NCBI RefSeq assembly: GCF_000517265.1
Contig: NZ_AYSJ01000014.1
Span: 1 to 64,000 of the forward strand
Direction: 5' to 3'
From: Photorhabdus khanii NC19
GTDB taxonomy: Bacteria > Pseudomonadota > Gammaproteobacteria > Enterobacterales > Enterobacteriaceae
DNA: 64,000 bases
The position numbers were made by a program, and so were the translations under genes. The notes below the pieces were generated by a model. It had not been told where the DNA came from. It saw nothing but the letters and a program-made list of their open reading frames with translations, and made no database searches. This document shows positions 59,104-64,000 of the stretch, piece by piece (the first letter of the stretch is position 1; the number at the start of each line of letters is the position of its first letter).

Positions 59104-60498
59104 TTACTGTGCTACATTTTGTGAAAACTGAAGGATAATAAATTCAGCCGGACGTACCGCAGCCATGCCCACTTTGACAATCATTTTCCCTTGTTTAATG
59201 TCGTCGTCAGACATGGTGATGCCTTTACCAATCTGAACAAAATAGGCTTCTTGCGGTTTATTGCCTGCTAATGCCCCTTGTTGCCATAAGGAATAGAGAT
59301 AGTTGTCAATGGCTGACTTCACTCGTTCCCAGGTGGGTTGGCTGTTGAATTCAAAGACGACGGATTGCATAGCTTGTTTGATATCTCGCTCTGCGCTATT
59401 AAAGAGACGCCGTACCGGAATGTAACGCCAGTTGTCATCATTTTGCAGAGTACGTGCGCCCCACACCACAAATCCCCGATGGTTGAAGTAGCGGATGGCA
59501 TTGATGCCCTGTTGATTCATGGTGCCTTGTTCATCGTCATTGAGTCGTTCAGTGACATCACCAATTCCGCTTAGCACGACATTCGCCGGGGCTTTCCAGA
59601 CACCACGGCTGGCGTCCGTGGCGCAGTAGACTCCCGCCATCACTGCACTGGCAGGAATAGTGTTGCCGTTGGCGGTTATTTTGTCCTGTATTGCTTTAAC
59701 AACTTGTTGGTAGACAGCGAGGTTTTTCTGTTTGAGTTGCGCCAGATTTGTGATTGCATCGGGTTTTGTTTCTGCATCTTCATAACCTGAAACTACGATC
59801 AGGCTATCTTCCACTGGAATAAGTTGTGAGACTTTCACCGCCGGATAGTAAGTTGCGGTTTGCGATTGCACATTAACGCCAGGTATGCTGGTTTTAGTTT
59901 GGCTGTCAGCGATCAGGAAATGCCCGGCATTCAATAATGCGGGTGTTAAGCTGCCGTATATTGCACTCTGGTAAGAAGAATCCTGTTCAGGGCAGACGAT
60001 TAAGGTAATCTCCAGAGCTTGCTCAATTAACTCGGGGATTAATGCCAAAGTGGCAGTCTCTTGGGGATTAGCAACCGGCAGGATATAACAAGGTCCACCG
60101 CCATTTTGAAAATAAAGTTTTACCGCATCACTACTTGTTGTGTAAGTACCGACAGTGACAGCGTAAGTGTAACTGGAGCCTGTATCACCCGCGTTAACAG
60201 CGATATTGGTAGTGGCAACAACCGCTGTATCGTTTTCAACGTTCCCGGAAGGAGGAGAGGGAGGCGGTGGTGTTGGTTTTGTCGATGTGATGGCGATTGA
60301 CGTAATACAACCGACATTAAATAGATTCATAAAATCCAGCCAGCTACTAACACGTATCGCTTTTAGGGTTGCACGGGTTTCTTTAGGCTGGAAGCGGCCA
60401 ATAAAAACAGGTATTGCGGTGTTCCCGTGGCTGATAGAGAGCGATAATGACGCATCTTCTTCAATATAGACGCCGGGATAGGTCGGTGTTGTTGGCAT
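59104..60498 (-). CDS. pvc3: PVC sheath protein Pvc3
   Basis: A 464-aa contractile sheath protein. The start MPTTPTYPGVYIEEDASLS was chosen; GGGAGG lies just upstream inside a possible four-residue extension. It is about 100 residues longer than Pvc2 because of an inserted domain after residue 65, opened by a Pro-rich segment (TKPTPPPPSPPSGN), likely displayed on the particle surface. The C-terminal core (FVVWGARTLQNDDNWRYIPV) is strongly conserved with Pvc2. Confidence 0.92.
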   Translation of the reverse strand: MPTTPTYPGVYIEEDASLSLSISHGNTAIPVFIGRFQPKETRATLKAIRVSSWLDFMNLFNVGCITSIAITSTKPTPPPPSPPSGNVENDTAVVATTNIAVNAGDTGSSYTYAVTVGTYTTSSDAVKLYFQNGGGPCYILPVANPQETATLALIPELIEQALEITLIVCPEQDSSYQSAIYGSLTPALLNAGHFLIADSQTKTSIPGVNVQSQTATYYPAVKVSQLIPVEDSLIVVSGYEDAETKPDAITNLAQLKQKNLAVYQQVVKAIQDKITANGNTIPASAVMAGVYCATDASRGVWKAPANVVLSGIGDVTERLNDDEQGTMNQQGINAIRYFNHRGFVVWGARTLQNDDNWRYIPVRRLFNSAERDIKQAMQSVVFEFNSQPTWERVKSAIDNYLYSLWQQGALAGNKPQEAYFVQIGKGITMSDDDIKQGKMIVKVGMAAVRPAEFIILQFSQNVAQ

Positions 60499-60509
60499 GC
60501 TGCCTCCCA

Positions 60510-61592
60510 TTATTGAGCGATATTCTGCGTGAACTGCAAGATAATGAATTCGGCTGGACGGACAGCGGCCATACCGATTTTGACGATCATTTTGCCTTGC
60601 TTGATATCGTCATCAGTCATGGTGACGCCTTTACCGATTTGAACAAAATAAGCCTGATCGGCCTTGTCGCCCATCAACCCGCCTTGCTGCCAGAGGGAAT
60701 GGAGATAGTTATCAATGGCCCGGCGTACAGCTTCCCAGGTGGGTTGGCTGTTAGGCTCAAACACCGCGAAACTCATGGCATTTTTAATGTCCCGTTCCGC
60801 GCTGTTAAACAGGCGGCGAACCGGGATATAACGCCAGTTATCGCTGTCCTCAAGGGTTCTGGCTCCCCAGACCAACGTACCGCTCTTAGGAAAGGTACGG
60901 ATCATATTCAGTGCCTTACCTTGGTTATATTTCCCTTGCAGGTCGTCGGTCATCGGATATTTAGGTTGTAATCCGCCCTGAACAGGGACATTGGCGGGAG
61001 CTTGCCAGACGCCCCGGCTGTTATCGACACTGGCATAGATACCGGCCATGACGGCACTAGGTGGGATATCAACCAGGGCTCTCTTTTCTCCCCATTCGGC
61101 GGTCAGCCAGGGGTAGTAAACTGCGCCGTATTGAGTTGCTGAATAAGGCTTAAGGACATCATCTGGTGTTTGGGTTGAGCTTATTTGAGTTTTAGGGCCG
61201 TCAAAAATGGCGAATACTCCTTTGCCTAATTGACAAAGTGTTCCGACGGCGGTTGTGATCTCTTCTCCGGTGGCAACCAATAGCGTGACATCATCAAGTA
61301 CCGGTACTTGCTTTTCTAAATCTTGCGTTTTGACGAGATAACCATATCCACCGCCGTTAATAAAATAGGCTCGCAGTGCGATATCCAGTTTATCGGAAGG
61401 ATTAAATTGCCCACTTTTTAGTGTTAAATACTCCAGCCAGCTACTGACGCGAATATAGGGCTTACCTGATATTAATGAATTATTATTTGCGACGGCAAAA
61501 ACAGGCACTGCCGTTGCACCGGAACGAACAGAGAGGGACGGTGAAGCGTCCTCTTCAATATAAACGCCGGGATAAGTTGGGGTTATTGGCAT
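60510..61592 (-). CDS. pvc2: PVC main sheath protein Pvc2
   Basis: A 360-aa sheath protein, probably the most abundant sheath subunit. It begins MPITPTYPGVYIEED and ends PAEFIILQFTQNIAQ, with LVWGARTLEDSDNWRYIPVR as the conserved core. GGAGG precedes the ATG. A gutted sheath pseudogene separates it from pvc1. Confidence 0.93.
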   Translation of the reverse strand: MPITPTYPGVYIEEDASPSLSVRSGATAVPVFAVANNNSLISGKPYIRVSSWLEYLTLKSGQFNPSDKLDIALRAYFINGGGYGYLVKTQDLEKQVPVLDDVTLLVATGEEITTAVGTLCQLGKGVFAIFDGPKTQISSTQTPDDVLKPYSATQYGAVYYPWLTAEWGEKRALVDIPPSAVMAGIYASVDNSRGVWQAPANVPVQGGLQPKYPMTDDLQGKYNQGKALNMIRTFPKSGTLVWGARTLEDSDNWRYIPVRRLFNSAERDIKNAMSFAVFEPNSQPTWEAVRRAIDNYLHSLWQQGGLMGDKADQAYFVQIGKGVTMTDDDIKQGKMIVKIGMAAVRPAEFIILQFTQNIAQ

Positions 61593-61604
61593 ATTGCCTC
61601 CAAG

Positions 61605-61755
61605 TTATTGTGCGATATTTTGCGCAAACAGTAGGATGATGAATTCGGTCGTGATGAGCCATGCCAATATTGATCATCATGTGTTAGCGCATGGATAATT
61701 GGCTATGTCAGACGATTATCTTCTGCAATATAAACATCGGGATAGATTGTTATTG
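61605..61755 (-). pseudogene. Gutted extra sheath gene between pvc1 and pvc2
   Basis: The 171-bp gap carries both ends of a sheath gene without its middle. Near 61755, minus-strand codons read TITIYPDVYIAEDN, matching TPTYPGVYIEED of Pvc2. At the other end they read INIGMA and, in a shifted frame, TEFIILLFAQNIAQ then stop, matching the Pvc2 C-terminus. About 1 kb has been deleted. It implies an ancestral fourth sheath gene or a Pvc2 duplication. Confidence 0.8.
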
Positions 61756-61763
61756 TGGATCTA

Positions 61764-62213
61764 TTAAGGTGCTTGAATGGTAACCCGATCTGCGACCAGT
61801 GCGATTTCTTGAACGGCAATATCATTGCTGGTGGCATCAAAAGAGGGGGAGGTGAATGACGTTGGGAAAGCATTTGCCACATTCCAGGTCATTAAAATTT
61901 CGGTGCCGGCTTCATTGGTCAGGCTAATTGCAATATCTTTCTTTTCAACCTGATTAAGTTGAATAGAGTTAATCCAGTCAAAAAGTTTAGTGTCTCCAGG
62001 GAATACCCCTTTACGCAGGGTGATATTGATTGATTGACGTTGGCCCGGCATTTTGTAGTAATTACCGGTACCATCTTTATATTCGATGACTTCATGAGAA
62101 ATATCTAGCCCGGAAACGTTGTTAAAGGGGATTTGTTCGTCACCAACCGAGACAACAAACCGATAAGTAGGAATGGGATAGTCAACAGCGATTTGTGCTG
62201 GAGTTGTAGCCAT
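61764..62213 (-). CDS. pvc1: PVC inner-tube protein Pvc1 (gp19/Hcp-like)
   Basis: A 149-aa tube subunit of the phage T4 gp19 family, hexamers of which form the inner tube. Typical sequence: PIPTYRFVVSVGDEQIPFNN, VSGLDISHEVIEYKDG and PGQRQSINITLRKG. AAGGAAG lies before the ATG. It is the first gene of the operon, behind a long leader with an ops-like site. A 40-bp fragment of it recurs in the scar near 38.4 kb. Confidence 0.93.
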   Translation of the reverse strand: MATTPAQIAVDYPIPTYRFVVSVGDEQIPFNNVSGLDISHEVIEYKDGTGNYYKMPGQRQSINITLRKGVFPGDTKLFDWINSIQLNQVEKKDIAISLTNEAGTEILMTWNVANAFPTSFTSPSFDATSNDIAVQEIALVADRVTIQAP

Positions 62214-62218
62214 GGTTT

Positions 62219-62447
62219 CTTCCTTTATTATTTACATTTGAAATATAAGAAAAACGTCTATTATGTTGTTTTTCCTAGTACTTGACTATTGGGTATAGCT
62301 ACCGCAATAACCTGGTTTATATCGGTTATTGTTCGTATTTAAAAAATTGTTCAATGATTATTTAAATCACCTTTGATAAAACAAAATAATTATAGAGAAT
62401 GAATTCTCATGAGGAATATCAATTAATAATAATGGTAATTGTTAATT
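62219..62447 (-). promoter_or_regulatory. PVC operon leader
   Basis: AT-rich leader upstream of pvc1, duplicated at 36793-37018. It holds the ops-like core. The rest of the gap to 62690 has no gene; it should contain the operon promoter, which I cannot locate confidently. Confidence 0.6.
62298..62305 (-). promoter_or_regulatory. ops-like element (RfaH recruitment) in the PVC leader
   Basis: GCGGTAGC on the minus strand within CCAGGTTATTGCGGTAGC, 85 bp upstream of pvc1. The E. coli ops consensus is GGCGGTAGCNT; the central eight bases match, and CCAGG before it recalls the JUMPstart context. RfaH loaded at ops suppresses termination in long virulence and polysaccharide operons. I recall that the related Serratia Afp is controlled by the RfaH-like AnfA1. 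Confidence 0.65.
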
Positions 62448-62689
62448 AATATGGTAGGTGTTAATTATTTCATATGTCAACATTTCCCTATTGTTTCTAT
62501 AAACAGGGTGATAAATTACATTTGTGATATTTAATTTTTAATAATATTGTATGTTTAAGGAATGTTTTATTGTCATGGTGGAATGGTTTTGCTGATAAAC
62601 TAATAATCAGGAAAAAATTAATCACTCTGATGATTATTAATGGAATAGGTTATAATGCTTATTGGAGTACAAGGGAATGAGCTTTATTC

Positions 62690-62810
62690 TAGGGTAGAGA
62701 AAATAAAAGAGAGTGCGCCATAAATGGCGCAAAATTTATTTGATCTGGCTTGATATTGTATTTTTATTGGCTACCCATTGTTTGGGTGTTATTGATACGA
62801 AAAAAATATT
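62690..62810. repeat. Dispersed intergenic repeat, copy 2, with terminator hairpin
   Basis: Partner of 32955-33072. Contains the hairpin TGCGCCA (62714-62720) / TGGCGCA (62725-62731) around TAAA; read on the minus strand it is followed by CTCTCTTTTATTTTC, so it probably terminates the ADP-ribosyltransferase transcript. Confidence 0.6.
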
Positions 62811-62847
62811 ATACGAAATACGACATATAAAGACGGGTTAATCTCCT

Positions 62848-63750
62848 TTATTCCTTTGGACCAGGCATTTTATGCCAGATGTTTGTGCCTTTCTTTTTGT
62901 ATTCAGTAATAAAATTCAGGGGAATCGGGGTAATAAATGTCAGCTCTTCTGTACGCGCGGGCATCATTGCGACGAATTCTGATTGTTGAAGAGTCTGATG
63001 GCTCATCAAAAATGCGGGATAATTAATTCCTCTTTTATCTTGTTTAATTTCCTGACCAATAGTTTCTCTACTCATCTCCTGCGGTCTTAGTCCAGGAATT
63101 TCCATCTTGTACAGGTAGGCAGCGTGTCCCCCATATCCACCACAATCGGTATTTATTCCTGTGGATACATAGTTCTGATTTGGACTCCTGACATGTCCTA
63201 CCATATGCGCTGATGGTCCATCACTAATAAATGCATCCGTCAATGCATTCTTAATCTCGGTAACGTGTTTTTTTGACCATGGATAAAATCCACCTGCTGC
63301 TACGATTTTTTCAGGGTCCCGATTATCTCCTCTAAAAATAATGACATCTTTTTGATCTGTCAGTTCTAATTCATGTTTGCCAACGGGTAAAGTTGAAGAT
63401 GTTATGTCATTAAAACTTGATGTTAATAATGTCTCAGAATCTACAGTGGAAGACGTTGATCGATTAGCTGCTGATGTTGAACTTTCCGCAGTTGTAATAT
63501 CTGGAAGTTTTTTTCCCTGCAAAAATGCTGGCTTTGGTTTTGGCTTTGGTTTATTAGTAGTTACAGAAGAACTGCTTGATGAAGAGGGCATCGCAAATTG
63601 GGAAGAGGATTTTGGGGTGTCGGAGAATCCTTGTTCATTCAATGCCTTTATACGTTCACTTATTGTCAATGTACGCTCAGTAGGAGCCAAAATATCAGTT
63701 TGTGATGAGCTTTCTTTTTGCTTTTCATCTTTGTTAGATTCGTTTTCCAT
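62848..63750 (-). CDS. Putative secreted effector: ADP-ribosyltransferase of the enterotoxin-A type
   Basis: A 300-aa protein. Residues 1-125 are a low-complexity Ser/Lys/Pro-rich leader (MENESNKDEK; KPKPKPK), like PVC payload leaders. Residues about 135-300 carry the ART signature: R140 in IFRGDNRDPEKI, S195-T-G in NYVSTGINTDCGG, and E258 in LQQSEFVAMM. The usual ExE is QxE here (Q256-S-E258). The start has AGGTGATAAT upstream, identical to the Tiki-like payload; a 17-residue extension lacks such a site. It lies upstream of pvc1 but has its own terminator. Confidence 0.72.
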   Translation of the reverse strand: MENESNKDEKQKESSSQTDILAPTERTLTISERIKALNEQGFSDTPKSSSQFAMPSSSSSSSVTTNKPKPKPKPAFLQGKKLPDITTAESSTSAANRSTSSTVDSETLLTSSFNDITSSTLPVGKHELELTDQKDVIIFRGDNRDPEKIVAAGGFYPWSKKHVTEIKNALTDAFISDGPSAHMVGHVRSPNQNYVSTGINTDCGGYGGHAAYLYKMEIPGLRPQEMSRETIGQEIKQDKRGINYPAFLMSHQTLQQSEFVAMMPARTEELTFITPIPLNFITEYKKKGTNIWHKMPGPKE

Positions 63751-64000
63751 ATTATCACCTATTAGTTTTGAGTAAGAAGTATATATAGGATAAATAATCA
63801 TATTAAGAGTTTATGTTTAATTCAATAGCCTTGCCTCACAGCATAATTCTGTATGTTTTAATTTTTTCATTTAACTGTTTGTATTTTATGATGGAATCAC
63901 AAGATAGATGATTTAATTAAAATTAATTTTCAGACTTGTCTTATTTTTTAATGAATGTTTTGTTGCAATAAAAACTGACTAATCAGAAAAATAATAAAAT
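63751..64000. other. AT-rich end of window
   Basis: No gene is recognised. It should contain the promoter of the ADP-ribosyltransferase gene. No ops core is visible in it. Confidence 0.4.

Overview
The window reads as a chromosomal stretch of a Photorhabdus-type enterobacterium. The housekeeping half is colinear with Escherichia coli (pflA-pflB-focA-ycaO, serC-aroA, cmk-rpsA-ihfB, comEC-msbA-lpxK, ycaR-kdsB, elyC, cmoM-mukF-mukE-mukB). The accessory half carries a complete Photorhabdus Virulence Cassette (PVC), an extracellular contractile injection system, with its payload genes. The genus is an inference from PVC content plus a photopexin-like gene; no species is claimed.

Layout. 1-6.1 kb: anaerobic pyruvate/formate genes and ycaO on the minus strand, with an FNR-type box upstream of focA. 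6.3-13.2 kb: ansB, serC, aroA, cmk, rpsA and ihfB on the plus strand. 13.6-17.2 kb: a small accessory insertion between ihfB and comEC. It holds a broken PAAR/pyocin-type toxin gene, a broken gene that is probably its immunity partner, and a two-gene operon pairing a 2-oxoglutarate/Fe(II) oxygenase with a LysE-type exporter. 17.7-32.9 kb: comEC, msbA-lpxK, a divergent cold-shock protein gene, ycaR-kdsB, elyC, cmoM and the MukFEB condensin. 33.1-34.7 kb: an Rpn-family nuclease gene with in-frame GRQE repeats, a remnant of a second Rpn tail and a dead yoeB toxin gene. 34.8-63.8 kb, all minus strand: the PVC island.

The PVC runs from a long leader at about 62.2-62.5 kb down to 41.7 kb: pvc1 (inner tube), a gutted extra sheath pseudogene, pvc2-4 (sheath), pvc5 (tube cap), pvc6, pvc7 (LysM adapter), pvc8 (spike), pvc9 (gp25-like), pvc10 (spike tip), pvc11-12 (baseplate), pvc13 (tail fibre), pvc14 (tape measure), pvc15 (AAA+ ATPase) and pvc16 (terminator cap). 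Payloads follow: a Cif-like deamidase, a CNF1-like deamidase (Pnf), a 48-codon leader fragment, a probable Tiki/TraB-like protein and a YwqJ-like deaminase. An ADP-ribosyltransferase gene lies just upstream of the operon. The leader contains an RfaH-type ops core (GCGGTAGC), which suggests processive antitermination of this roughly 20-kb operon.

The most unusual signals are fossils of further PVC units. A short pvc1-pvc15 junction scar lies immediately upstream of the deaminase gene. A second copy of the PVC leader, including ops, is joined to a shortened pvc13-like fibre gene at 36.7-37.0 kb. That short fibre precedes a gene that fuses hemopexin-like repeats to a LecB/PA-IIL-type lectin domain with altered calcium ligands. 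Two copies of a dead yoeB fragment bracket this module. Together these suggest a tandem PVC array that collapsed by recombination but kept its payload genes.
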